DNA of 14,253 bases from the NCBI GenBank assembly GCA_913052425.1, contig CAJXEG010000016.1, forward strand, positions 1 to 14,253, given 5' to 3'. The notes under the pieces were generated by a model that was not told where the DNA came from, ran no database searches, and saw nothing but the letters and a program-made list of their open reading frames with translations. The position numbers and the translations under genes are program-made. Of the stretch, positions 1 to 7,379 are shown one piece after another. Every line of letters starts with the position of its first letter. Positions within the stretch are counted from its first letter, which is position 1. Source of the DNA: an uncultured Flavobacteriaceae bacterium. Lineage in GTDB: Bacteria > Bacteroidota > Bacteroidia > Flavobacteriales > Flavobacteriaceae.

Positions 1-456
1 CAAAATGAGTTTAGCAAAAGTCCACCTTCAAACCATAAAGAAGAAAATTGGATTAACTGGAGATCAAATCAATTGAGCGAATTTGGGAAAAAGGTATACC
101 AAAAAGTAAAGTCCATTAATCCCAAAACTCTGGTTTCTTGGGCACCAAGTATATACCCTTGGTCAAAACAGGAATATTTACAATCTTGGCCAGATTGGAT
201 CATTGGAGGCTATGCTGATTTTATTGTTCCACAATTTTATAGGTACCAACTTAATGATTATTCAAGTATTATTGATCAATTGGAAACTCAGCTAAACGCC
301 AAAGAAAGAAAAAAAGTTTATGCAGGTGTGCTTACAGCTCTAGGAGGGGGATATAGAATTAATGATACACTTCTGGTTGATATGGTTAATTATCATCGAT
401 CAAAAGGGATTGAGGGTGAGGTGTTTTTTTATTATGAGTTTTTTAATCGTCAATAA
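1..456 (+). CDS. GHL10-type glycosidase-like protein, C-terminal part (partial)
   Basis: The reading frame is open from the first base, so this is the last 151 residues of a longer gene that starts outside the window; the internal TTG at 73 is not taken as a start. The visible part matches the C-terminal half of the glycosyl-hydrolase-like 10 family (GHL10, YngK-like, TIM barrel). It shows NWINWRSNQL (about residues 16-25), the segment SWAPSIYPW and then PQFYRY, which correspond to the strand-end motifs of these proteins, and the closing segment GEVFFYYEFF. The family is linked to carbohydrate hydrolysis, mostly without defined substrates, and its catalytic acid lies in the missing N-terminal half. 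The gene reads toward the converging SDR gene and ends before a stem-loop. By hand count it is about 37% GC, lower than the genes at the other end of the window. Confidence 0.75.
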   Translation, partial: QNEFSKSPPSNHKEENWINWRSNQLSEFGKKVYQKVKSINPKTLVSWAPSIYPWSKQEYLQSWPDWIIGGYADFIVPQFYRYQLNDYSSIIDQLETQLNAKERKKVYAGVLTALGGGYRINDTLLVDMVNYHRSKGIEGEVFFYYEFFNRQ

Positions 457-504
457 CTAAAATTAATTAATAAGACAACCTATAAACTTTCCTTTTTGTT
501 TTAC

Positions 505-514
505 TGGTCGAGAC
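505..514. repeat. small palindrome GGTC-GA-GACC
   Basis: This ten-base perfect palindrome sits in the convergent intergenic gap, between the glycosidase stop and the main terminator. It is too short to terminate transcription alone and may be chance. Confidence 0.25.
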
Positions 515-529
515 CGCTCAATAACAATC

Positions 530-566
530 ATAACCTCTTTATTTTAAAGGGGTTATCTTCGTTTTT
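530..566 (+). terminator. rho-independent terminator between convergent genes
   Basis: ATAACCTCTTTA (530-541) pairs with TAAAGGGGTTAT (545-556): 12 bp including one G.U pair, with a 3-nt TTT loop. It is followed by CTTCGTTTTTG. It lies 74 nt past the glycosidase stop. On the other strand the stem is followed by a weaker T-rich run, so it may work in both directions for the convergent pair. Confidence 0.7.
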
Positions 567-592
567 GGGAGTTTGTAAAAAGGGTGTGTTCT

Positions 593-610
593 AAAATGTA
601 TTCTACATTT
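593..610 (-). terminator. possible terminator of the SDR gene
   Basis: Just past the SDR stop codon, read on the minus strand, AAATGTA-GAA-TACATTT forms a 7-bp stem with a 3-nt loop and runs into TTTTAG. The stem is entirely A/T except for one G-C pair, so it is weak. The stronger stem at 530-556 may be the real end of the transcript. Confidence 0.35.
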
Positions 611-616
611 GTTAGG

Positions 617-1972
617 CTATTTGAGTTTTAATAACTCCCCTTCAAATTTTTTCATCACATACAGGTGCAATTTGGCCTGGGTTAATTTATAAATGGCCCA
701 CGGCAGTCGGGGAACATATTCGTGTATGGCGGTGATGACATATTCATTGTCCAAAATGGATCGGAATTCCAACCATCCCAAATCTGTTCTTTTGGTCAAC
801 ACCCCGCCGGTAATGTAAAAAAGCTGTCGGTTGGGTGTACTTCTGTCTTCGATCAATTGCAATTCCAACAACATAATTCCCAGGAGGTAGAATCTCAAAA
901 AGCTGCCATCAAAGCGCGGATTGATCAAACCGGCAAATCTTTTACTCAGCCAAATGGGATAATGTTTGGCTACCCATTGGGCATTGTACTTTCCGGGATT
1001 GTAGATTCTCTGTACACTTCTTACGGTATTTTTTTCGGTACGGATTTGATGAAAAGAGGGAAGGGTAGGAGGCTTTTGGGTAAGCGCTCTTTTGATACTG
1101 GTTTCGATGGGGGTAAAATCAATGTCATACAAATCGGAATATTCATTACTGGGAATCATGCGATGCTTTAGGCTCTCCACCAGTGGTGAGACAAAATTGA
1201 TATCGGAATTACCAAAAATACTGACCCACCATTTTGATAGTCCTACCGTAAAGAAAGGCATGGAAAAAATCAAACGTTTTTTGCGCATCATCTTTGAGGT
1301 TTTTTGGAGAAGTTCCATGTAAGTCATAATCTCTTTACCCCCTATCTCTATATTTTTATTATAGGTTTTTGGATTTCCGATACATTGTTTGATCAGGGAA
1401 AGAATATCAAAGACATCAATGGGTTGGTTTTCGGATTTGGTCCATTGTGGGCAACCCATTACCGGGAGGTTTTTTACCAGATGGGTAACGATCTTAAAGG
1501 AGGAGCCACCGGGCCCGATGATGATACCGGCCCTGATGGCAGTCAAGGGTGTTGATCTGGCCCCCAAAGTTTTTTCCACCTCATAGCGCGACAAAAGGTG
1601 ATTGGAAATCTGGTGTTTGTCCTTGGGCAGTATTCCGCCCAGATAGATGATCTGTTTGAGTTTATTTTTTAGGGCCGCTCTCGAAAAATTGTCGGCCAGC
1701 AGCAGGTCTGTATCTTCAAATTTCCCCTGATTTAATCGGGTGGAGGGTTGCATGGAGTGAACCAAATAGATGGCAATATCAGCTCCTTCCAAGGCTTTTT
1801 CTGTACTGGACATGGAATACAAATCAACCGTTTGCCAAAGAATTTTGTCATTGGGATTGGTTCGGACTTTTTTTCGGCTCAATGCGACGATATGATAATC
1901 ATCTTGGAACTCTTCAATGATCCACCGTCCTATGAAACCTGTTGCTCCCGCCAGTACGATTGTTTGTTTCAT
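617..1972 (-). CDS. SDR-family NAD(P)-binding oxidoreductase with DUF2867-like C-terminus
   Basis: The 451-residue protein has two parts. Residues 1 to about 300 form an atypical or extended short-chain dehydrogenase Rossmann fold, with the nucleotide loop GATGFIG at 9-15, the acidic end of strand two replaced by LSRKK, and a YxxxK pair (Y130, K134). Residues about 330-450 resemble DUF2867, with MLLELQLIED, a GG-L-GWLEFR segment and a closing PRLPWAIYKLTQAKLHLYVM. This two-part layout is known from YbjT-like proteins, whose substrates are mostly undefined, so the reaction cannot be named. There is no signal peptide, so it should be cytoplasmic. The ATG at 1972 sits directly before the glycine loop and is the natural start; no SD is visible. 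It lies downstream of the PQQ dehydrogenase gene in the same direction, but a 245-nt gap with its own signals separates them, so it may be transcribed separately. Confidence 0.8.
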   Translation of the reverse strand: MKQTIVLAGATGFIGRWIIEEFQDDYHIVALSRKKVRTNPNDKILWQTVDLYSMSSTEKALEGADIAIYLVHSMQPSTRLNQGKFEDTDLLLADNFSRAALKNKLKQIIYLGGILPKDKHQISNHLLSRYEVEKTLGARSTPLTAIRAGIIIGPGGSSFKIVTHLVKNLPVMGCPQWTKSENQPIDVFDILSLIKQCIGNPKTYNKNIEIGGKEIMTYMELLQKTSKMMRKKRLIFSMPFFTVGLSKWWVSIFGNSDINFVSPLVESLKHRMIPSNEYSDLYDIDFTPIETSIKRALTQKPPTLPSFHQIRTEKNTVRSVQRIYNPGKYNAQWVAKHYPIWLSKRFAGLINPRFDGSFLRFYLLGIMLLELQLIEDRSTPNRQLFYITGGVLTKRTDLGWLEFRSILDNEYVITAIHEYVPRLPWAIYKLTQAKLHLYVMKKFEGELLKLK

Positions 1973-2060
1973 TACCCTAAATGTATCAAATTAAGCCCAT
2001 AAGGGGCATGGTTTTTATCAAATAAAAAACTTTAAAAGGGAAGGTAAAATTAAAATTACT

Positions 2061-2068
2061 TAACTTTG
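2061..2068 (+). promoter_or_regulatory. TAnnTTTG -7 box on + strand (candidate sRNA promoter)
   Basis: TAACTTTG matches the Bacteroidetes sigma-A -7 consensus TAnnTTTG exactly and would start transcription near 2075. No TTG lies about 19 bp upstream, so the -33 element is missing. An alternative placement uses the TTTG at 2065-2068 as -33 with TACCTGTA (2087-2094) as a degraded -7. Confidence 0.35.
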
Positions 2069-2074
2069 TACTTT

Positions 2075-2196
2075 GTTTGAAAACAATACCTGTAGATTCA
2101 ATAACATAAAAATGTTGTGTGTTGTTAAAATTGGGAAACCAATAAATTAGCAACTGATGAGAAGCTTTCCAGTAGTTCGGAGAGCTTTTTTTATTT
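2075..2196 (+). ncRNA. candidate small RNA (about 120 nt) in the SDR-PQQ dehydrogenase gap
   Basis: Three structures follow one another on the + strand, where there is no upstream + gene to terminate. (1) ATAACAT (2101-2107) pairs with ATGTTGT (2112-2118) around an AAAA loop. (2) GTTGTTAA (2121-2128) pairs with TTAGCAAC (2147-2154), and after a 1x3 internal loop ATTGG (2130-2134) pairs with CCAAT (2139-2143) around a GAAA (GNRA) tetraloop. (3) AAGCTTTCC (2162-2170) pairs with GGAGAGCTT (2179-2187), leading into TTTTTTTATTT. The GNRA loop and the T tail exist only on the + strand, which sets the direction. It would be antisense to any 3' extension of the PQQ dehydrogenase mRNA. I do not recognise a named RNA family. 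The start is inferred from the -7 box. Confidence 0.5.
2162..2196 (+). terminator. strong rho-independent terminator (+ strand)
   Basis: This is a 9-bp stem (2162-2170 with 2179-2187, one G.U) with an 8-nt loop and a tail of seven T then ATTT. On the minus strand the A-run would precede the stem and no T-run follows, so it does not terminate the neighbouring minus-strand gene. It implies + strand transcription in this gap. Confidence 0.7.
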
Positions 2197-2217
2197 CCGG
2201 GTGTTTTTAGATGATGA

Positions 2218-4314
2218 CTAAAGTCCGAAGCAGTAAATTTTATTTCCGGCTTTGGTTCCGGGTTTTCCACTTCCTCCCCCTGCGATGACGATGTACTGTT
2301 TACCATCGATTTGATAGGCAGCAGGAGTAGCATAGCCACCGGCCTCTAATTGGTACTCCCAAAGGAGTTTTCCATTGGATTGGTCAAAAGCACGAAAACG
2401 CTCATCCATGGTCGCGCCGATAAAAACCAAACCTCCTGCAGTAACCACTGGTCCCCCCATATTGAAGGTTCCCGTGGGGGAATGCCCCAATTTCTCCAAC
2501 GCGGGATAGGTGCCCAGTGGAATTTGCCAATCGATTTTTCCGGCATCCAAATCTATCTTTGACAAGGTTCCCCATGGAGTCTCATTGATGGGATATCCAT
2601 TTTTGGTTTTTAATTCCGGATGTCCATTGGCCACCCACGGAATTTCTAATATCTTTTCGTTATTGTCGATTTCAATGACTTTATCTTTTCCCATACCGAC
2701 GATATAGTCAGACAAAGCATCGACTGCTTTGGCATCAAAATGGGGGAAGGCGGGCATTGCCCCTTTTCCATTGATGAGTGTTGTTTTGATGTGCTGTCGG
2801 TCGTTTACCCGGACGGAATTCAATATATTGTTTTGAGCGGAGTTGTGACAGATATTACAATTCGAATTGAAGAGTTGTTTTCCATAATTGTAGGAAGATA
2901 TTTTTTGGTCTTCCAACAAGTTCAGCATGGCAAACCATTCCGGTTCATTACTGGTATTGACATAGAGGGATCTGTCGGAGGGGTCATAAGCTGCCCCTCC
3001 CCAATCAGTTCCTCCATTGAATTGGGGGAATACCATGGTGGGTTTTACAGCTGGGGGTAAATAGAGTTGTCCATAGATCATGCTTTGCAAGGAATCTTTA
3101 ATGGACTTGTTTTCGAAGCCTTCTATCTGGTTTAAAGCATTCTCATCGATGGTAATCTTACCGTAAATCAGCTCTGGGCTTGTAAAGGGTTGTGTTTTTG
3201 AGGCCATTTCTCCGGGAATATCACTGGGGGGAACTGCTACCTCCTTAATGGGATGAATCGGTGCTCCGGTAAAGCGATCCAAGACAAAAAGTTGCCCTGT
3301 TTTGGTGGGTTGCGCAATGGCCTCCAACAATTTTCCATTGGATTTTACCCGAATCAAATTGGGAGGACATGGAATGTCATAATCCCACAAGTCGTGATGA
3401 ACGGTCTGAAAATGCCATATCCTTTCTCCGGTATTGGCATTGAGGGCCAAAATACAATTCCCAAATAGATTGTCACCGATACGGTTGCCGCCCCAATGGT
3501 CATAGGAGGGAGAACCCGTCCCAAAAAACAGCATCTCGTTTTCTTGATCCAAAGTAAACCCACTCCAACTGTTGACCGAAATGTACTCGTTTTGCCAAGC
3601 CTCCTTGGGCCATGTGTCATAACCCACCTCCCCCGGACGTGGGACGGTTCGGAATTCCCATTCGATCGCTCCCGAGTAGAGGTTGAATGCTCTGATGTTT
3701 CCCGGCATGGTTTTTTGATTGGCACCATCCAACACCCTTGATCCCAATATCAGTAAATTTTTGTGCACAATTCCGGGAGTAGAAGCTGTGATAAACAATT
3801 GTTCCGCCTTGATTCCAAAGCCTGTTTTGAGTGATATTTTTCCCGCTTCACCAAAAGAGGAAACGGATTTTCCCGTAAGGGCATCGATGCAATAGAGAAA
3901 AGACGCCGCCACAAAATAGAGCCTTCCATTTTTTCCATCATCGAAATAAGTAACACCTCGGGAATTTCCCGAGTATTTTTCCCCCGGAAATGGATCAAAG
4001 CTCCAATTGAAATTGCCTTGAGCAGCATTGATGGCGTGAACCTTCATGTCGGGGCCGATAACAAACATTTGATCGCCTACGATGATGGGGTTGCATTGTA
4101 TTCCATCTCTGTGATTTTCCTTCTTATCATAAATTTCAAGCTCCCAAAGTAATTTCAGTTGCCCAATATTGGTGGTGTTGACCTGAGTTAAATTGGAGTA
4201 TTTAGACCCGGAAGGATCGCCGCTGTATATCGACCATGATTTGAATTCTTTGCCAGACTCACTTCCACAGGAAAGGAAAAGCAATACCAATAGAAATTTT
4301 AAAACTCCCATCAT
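2218..4314 (-). CDS. PQQ-dependent dehydrogenase with inserted cytochrome c domain, lipoprotein
   Basis: This quinoprotein of the glucose/alcohol dehydrogenase beta-propeller class would oxidise a sugar or alcohol in the periplasm and pass electrons to its own haem. The first in-frame start is a TTG at 4356, but I prefer the ATG at 4314 (698 aa), because a lipoprotein signal follows at once (LFLSC, Cys16). WSIYSGDPSGSKYS opens the propeller. Mid-protein motifs are VHHDLWDYDIPCPPN and GGTDWGGAAYDP. The haem-c site CNICH (486-490), with a likely Met ligand in GAMPAFP (Met520), is inserted before the last propeller blades. The C-terminal blades include FNMGGPVVTAGGLVFIGAT and a glycine-rich end. 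The order propeller, cytochrome, propeller fits the roughly 700-residue family that TIGR03074-like glucose dehydrogenases resemble. The substrate is unknown. No PQQ biosynthesis gene is in the window. The gene lies 87 nt after the lipid kinase gene. Confidence 0.9.
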   Translation of the reverse strand: MMGVLKFLLVLLFLSCGSESGKEFKSWSIYSGDPSGSKYSNLTQVNTTNIGQLKLLWELEIYDKKENHRDGIQCNPIIVGDQMFVIGPDMKVHAINAAQGNFNWSFDPFPGEKYSGNSRGVTYFDDGKNGRLYFVAASFLYCIDALTGKSVSSFGEAGKISLKTGFGIKAEQLFITASTPGIVHKNLLILGSRVLDGANQKTMPGNIRAFNLYSGAIEWEFRTVPRPGEVGYDTWPKEAWQNEYISVNSWSGFTLDQENEMLFFGTGSPSYDHWGGNRIGDNLFGNCILALNANTGERIWHFQTVHHDLWDYDIPCPPNLIRVKSNGKLLEAIAQPTKTGQLFVLDRFTGAPIHPIKEVAVPPSDIPGEMASKTQPFTSPELIYGKITIDENALNQIEGFENKSIKDSLQSMIYGQLYLPPAVKPTMVFPQFNGGTDWGGAAYDPSDRSLYVNTSNEPEWFAMLNLLEDQKISSYNYGKQLFNSNCNICHNSAQNNILNSVRVNDRQHIKTTLINGKGAMPAFPHFDAKAVDALSDYIVGMGKDKVIEIDNNEKILEIPWVANGHPELKTKNGYPINETPWGTLSKIDLDAGKIDWQIPLGTYPALEKLGHSPTGTFNMGGPVVTAGGLVFIGATMDERFRAFDQSNGKLLWEYQLEAGGYATPAAYQIDGKQYIVIAGGGSGKPGTKAGNKIYCFGL

Positions 4315-4320
4315 TGAATT

Positions 4321-4328
4321 CAAAAATA
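4321..4328 (-). promoter_or_regulatory. possible -7 box upstream of the PQQ dehydrogenase gene
   Basis: Read on the minus strand, TATTTTTG fits TAnnTTTG. No TTG is at the right distance, and transcription would begin almost at the ATG at 4314, so the message would be leaderless or nearly so. The gene may instead be read from the upstream lipid kinase transcript. Confidence 0.25.
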
Positions 4329-4401
4329 AACCAGTGTGTGTACTTGTTTTTTTCAAAGCTGTCCTTAAAGATTTTACTAAAGTTAAAATTTTTAGACGAT
4401 G

Positions 4402-5277
4402 TTAAGGAACAATTATATTTAGTTTTTTGGGAAGCACTCTGACCTCCAAATGATTTGAAGCAATAGGCAGATATTCACCGTCAATTTGTACACAAAAATC
4501 ATCTTGATCTAAAAGGGTGATTTTCAATGCTGAGAGACGAAGTAAATTAAATCTTTTTGCCGTTAATTTCCTTCCTAACAATGCGTAGAGAAAAAACTTA
4601 ATTTTATTGAACAGATTTGACTTTTCCATCCAAAATAAGTCCAACAGTCCGTCATCACTAAGGGCTTGGGGGGTAAGTGAGAAATCATAACCTTGTTGGT
4701 TGGTATTGGACACCAACAAAACAAATGGGCTGATTTGTCGTATTTCCTTCTGGGATTCAATTTGGATTTTCTGATGTTTAAAACCCGCCACAGAGTCAAA
4801 AAAGGCAATGACATAGGCCCAGATCCCATGCCATCCATTCTTCTGGTAATTCCGGATAAAATGTGATTCTAAGGCGCAACCCATATTTCCAAAAAAATGA
4901 TACCCGTTAACCACTCCCACATCCATTTTGGCAAGCTTATTTTTTTTGATGACTTGGACTGATTTAGAAATTTCGAATGGAATTTTAAAATGACGGGCAA
5001 TACCATTTCCGGATCCTAAGGGTATAATACCCAAAGGAATCTCCGTCTCGACCAATCCTAGAGCGACTTCATTGATCGTTCCATCTCCCCCACAAGCCAC
5101 CACCGCATCTGCTTTTTCGTCAATCGCCTTTTGGGTTAAATCGATGGCGTGCCCTTTTTTCACAGTACTAAAGATGTGGCAGGAATCCTTTTTGTTGTCA
5201 AAAGTTTTCTCCAGTGACTTGCGCAATTGTTTCAGTGTGTATGCCCCTAGAGGCTTGACAATGAAATATACCTTCAT
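4402..5277 (-). CDS. diacylglycerol kinase family lipid kinase (YegS/DgkB-like)
   Basis: This 291-residue protein has normal length for the DAGK-catalytic family of soluble bacterial lipid kinases, which phosphorylate diacylglycerol or related lipids at the inner membrane. The catalytic and nucleotide motifs are clear: ACGGDGTINEVA (61-72) and IPLGSGNGIARH (85-96). The C-terminal beta-sandwich has the usual SDDGLLDLFW and a final segment CVQIDGEYL. The N-terminal strand usually reads NPxSG or similar, but here it is VKPLGA (7-12), a departure from the family. The ATG at 5277 lies 15 nt after the stop of the LtaS-like gene, so the two are almost certainly co-transcribed. That context points to recycling of the diacylglycerol which LtaS-type enzymes release from phosphatidylglycerol. 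Sphingosine or another lipid as substrate is not excluded by sequence. Confidence 0.85.
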   Translation of the reverse strand: MKVYFIVKPLGAYTLKQLRKSLEKTFDNKKDSCHIFSTVKKGHAIDLTQKAIDEKADAVVACGGDGTINEVALGLVETEIPLGIIPLGSGNGIARHFKIPFEISKSVQVIKKNKLAKMDVGVVNGYHFFGNMGCALESHFIRNYQKNGWHGIWAYVIAFFDSVAGFKHQKIQIESQKEIRQISPFVLLVSNTNQQGYDFSLTPQALSDDGLLDLFWMEKSNLFNKIKFFLYALLGRKLTAKRFNLLRLSALKITLLDQDDFCVQIDGEYLPIASNHLEVRVLPKKLNIIVP

Positions 5278-5292
5278 AGGTTTGAGGTTTGA

Positions 5293-7218
5293 CTACTTTT
5301 TTCGTCCCGACATTAGGGTTTCAAAATAATCTTCAAGAAACATACTGCATTTCTTTTCCAGTTCAATCATCTGCTGGGTTTTGTTCTGGATCAGATTATT
5401 TTCCATGTTTTTATCTTTTAGCTTATAAAAGCCAATGGCTTTTTTTCCATTGTGGACACAGATGAAATTTTCATCCATAATAAAATAACTTCCTCCGCTA
5501 AAATAATTAATTACAAATGGATGATGCTTTTGATCAGAGACTAAACTTCTTCCCCAACTTTTAAATGGCTTGGGATAGTCGATCAGGTCGGCAACGGTGG
5601 GGAAGATGTCCATATGGCTGACCAGTCTCATATCAACCCCTTTGAGCTTACTGTTGGGTTTGAAGATCATCAAAGGATTGGCAAATCGATTCACTGTCTT
5701 TTCATAAAAAGGAAAATGGGTTTGGTTGCCGTGATCGGCAGCAAACAAAAATACGGTATTCTCAAACCAGGGGGCATTACTACTTTCTTTAAAAAATTGT
5801 CGTAGCGCATGGTCGGTATATCCCACACATTGGTGCATGGGCACATGGCCTTTGTCAAATTTCCCCTCATACGCTTTTGGGATCACATAAGGCTCATGTG
5901 AAGTGATCGTAAAAACACTGCTGAGGAAGGGCGTTTTTTGTTGGTCTAAAACCGATTTCATATAGCGCAAAAAAGGTTCATCCCAAATGCCCCAAGAGCC
6001 ATCAAACTCATCGTCATTATTAAATTCAGTTCTGCCGTAATAACGTTCAAACCCCAGGGTATTGGCAAAGCCCAAAAGGCCCATGGATCCGTTTGTGGCT
6101 CCGTGAAAAAAAGAAGTATGATACCCCAATTGGTTGGCGAACGAAACCACAGAACTTACCTTTTGTCTGGAATAAAGCGATGAGGCGTATGAGGTTTCAA
6201 AAGAAGGAATACCCGCCAAAATGGAGGGCATGCCATGAATCGATTTTCGGCTGGTGGCAAAACCGTTGGGAAAAATCAAACTGTGTTGTGCCAATGAGTC
6301 CAGAAATGGAGTATAACCCTCAAAATCAGGGATGTTGTAGGGTTGGTTCAAAGCTCCCCAATACTCTCTTCCCATACTCTCAAGGATAAAGATCACCACA
6401 TTGGGCTTTTTCTCAAATCTTTCTGATGGGGGGTACTGTTTGATGGTGTTCAGTTCCTTTTCAACTTCCAGATCGGTGAAGCGGTCTTTGGATTTGTTAA
6501 AATTGTCCTGCCCCAGTGTTTTAAGAAGTGTGAAGGCACTACTGAGTATCACATCGGCCTGTTGTGGGGTTCTGACATTGTCCATGGCATCGATCAGCGT
6601 GATGGGACGGGTACTCTTTTTGAAATCACCCCCACGAGCCCCCAAAACAAAAAGCGCAATGCTTCCAAAAAATAAAACAACAGAGCTGAGACCGTAACGC
6701 CAATAATTTTCTATAATTACGGGATAGATCTTTACACTTTTGTAGGCCAAAGCCAGCAGATAGAGCATGGCAATAAACAGAATGATGAGGTGCAAATAAA
6801 CCCAAGCAAAATGTATAAGCAAATCGGTTTTGTTGCTTTCAAACTCAATCACTTCCAAAAAATTATTCATCAATCGGTTTTGATTGAACCGATAATAAGC
6901 AAAGTCAATAAAGTTGAGGGACAGAAAAAAGGCATTGCAAAGCCAATAAACCCAAAAAACCACTTTTTGATATAATGGGTAGGTTGTTTTTTTCCACGGA
7001 ATGATCGACATCAGAATAAAAATCATATTGGAGTAAACAATGGCGACATTGTCAAAACGCAGTCCATAATAGCACAATTCCGCCAGTTGGGAAACCGATT
7101 TTACCTGAACCAAGTCATTATTGAAATAAACAAACATTAGCCTGCAAAAGAAATAGCACAAATAAACAAGAAAGATGCGGTAAAAAAGTGATGTGTATTC
7201 TTGGAGGCGGAGATTCAT
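5293..7218 (-). CDS. LtaS-like phosphoglycerol transferase (membrane sulfatase-fold)
   Basis: The 641-residue membrane enzyme of the lipoteichoic acid synthase/OpgB group has about five N-terminal transmembrane segments (roughly 11-31, 55-75, 85-107, 135-158, 176-195). A periplasmic sulfatase/phosphatase fold begins at VVIFILES (about 274). Likely metal and catalytic residues are Glu280, Ser326 in ATSRKSIHG (nucleophile position; LtaS itself has Thr), His441 in SHEPY, and Asp495-His496 in FAADHGN. Family members move phosphoglycerol from phosphatidylglycerol to a glycolipid, glucan or polysaccharide; which acceptor is used here cannot be seen. Phosphoethanolamine transfer is the main alternative. 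I use the ATG at 7218, not the TTG at 7230, because the promoter at 7235-7264 would start transcription at about 7228. It is the first gene of the minus-strand cluster and leads directly into the lipid kinase gene. Confidence 0.88.
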   Translation of the reverse strand: MNLRLQEYTSLFYRIFLVYLCYFFCRLMFVYFNNDLVQVKSVSQLAELCYYGLRFDNVAIVYSNMIFILMSIIPWKKTTYPLYQKVVFWVYWLCNAFFLSLNFIDFAYYRFNQNRLMNNFLEVIEFESNKTDLLIHFAWVYLHLIILFIAMLYLLALAYKSVKIYPVIIENYWRYGLSSVVLFFGSIALFVLGARGGDFKKSTRPITLIDAMDNVRTPQQADVILSSAFTLLKTLGQDNFNKSKDRFTDLEVEKELNTIKQYPPSERFEKKPNVVIFILESMGREYWGALNQPYNIPDFEGYTPFLDSLAQHSLIFPNGFATSRKSIHGMPSILAGIPSFETSYASSLYSRQKVSSVVSFANQLGYHTSFFHGATNGSMGLLGFANTLGFERYYGRTEFNNDDEFDGSWGIWDEPFLRYMKSVLDQQKTPFLSSVFTITSHEPYVIPKAYEGKFDKGHVPMHQCVGYTDHALRQFFKESSNAPWFENTVFLFAADHGNQTHFPFYEKTVNRFANPLMIFKPNSKLKGVDMRLVSHMDIFPTVADLIDYPKPFKSWGRSLVSDQKHHPFVINYFSGGSYFIMDENFICVHNGKKAIGFYKLKDKNMENNLIQNKTQQMIELEKKCSMFLEDYFETLMSGRKK

Positions 7219-7234
7219 AATAAAATACAATTAG

Positions 7235-7264
7235 CAAATATATGATTTACTGATCTTTTGTCAA
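7235..7264 (-). promoter_or_regulatory. Bacteroidetes sigma-A promoter of the LtaS-like/lipid kinase operon
   Basis: On the minus strand, TTG (7264-7262) is followed by 19 bp and TATATTTG (7242-7235), an exact fit to the TTTG/TTG-N19-TAnnTTTG pattern of this phylum. The expected start of transcription is near 7228, giving a leader of about 10 nt before the ATG at 7218. Confidence 0.7.
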
Positions 7265-7280
7265 CTTAGTTAGAGGGGAA

Positions 7281-7297
7281 TCGACGAAACTTATTTT
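7281..7297 (+). promoter_or_regulatory. 17-nt element, copy 1 (upstream of lipoprotein gene)
   Basis: TCGACGAAACTTATTTT agrees in 14 of 17 positions with the element at 8352-8368 before the sigma factor gene. It contains GAAACTT, close to the GGAACTT -35 core of several ECF promoters. No clear -10 can be assigned, so its role is a guess. Confidence 0.3.
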
Positions 7298-7310
7298 CAC
7301 TACAGTATAA

Positions 7311-7324
7311 TTTTTTTAAAAAAA
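7311..7324. other. T7A7 tract in the divergent promoter region
   Basis: Seven T followed directly by seven A form a perfect AT palindrome between the LtaS-like promoter and the lipoprotein gene. It is probably flexible or easily melted DNA near the plus-strand promoter; no clean -7 box was found for that direction. Confidence 0.35.
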
Positions 7325-7379
7325 GTAGGGTATTTAATTTCTGAATCGGGTTATGGGTGTAATCAAAAAAGAAATTGTT

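Noticed and set aside
1..616. Lower GC of the first 600 bases as a sign of horizontal transfer
   Set aside because: The difference (about 37% against mid-40s by rough hand count) covers one partial gene and an intergenic region, too little to support transfer.
722..1171. 149-codon open frame on the + strand inside the SDR gene
   Set aside because: It is the complement of the DUF2867-like region, with no domain or signal; the minus-strand gene explains it.
2112..2150. 12-codon leader-like ORF (MLCVVKIGKPIN) inside the candidate sRNA
   Set aside because: Its frame runs through the main hairpin, no SD precedes it, and any sequence of this length contains such ORFs by chance.
1986..2339. 117-codon minus-strand frame spanning the PQQ dehydrogenase 3' end and the gap
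   Set aside because: It overlaps the glycine-rich C-terminus of the dehydrogenase in another frame and its composition is not protein-like; the RNA signals on the other strand explain the gap better.
4315..4356. TTG start adding 14 residues to the PQQ dehydrogenase
   Set aside because: The added stretch is polar and would put an unusual extension before the lipoprotein signal; the ATG at 4314 gives a normal signal.
7353..7379. Upstream ATG of the lipoprotein gene (nine extra residues)
   Set aside because: The extra residues (GVIKKEIV) would precede an already complete lipoprotein signal beginning MKMKK at 7380.
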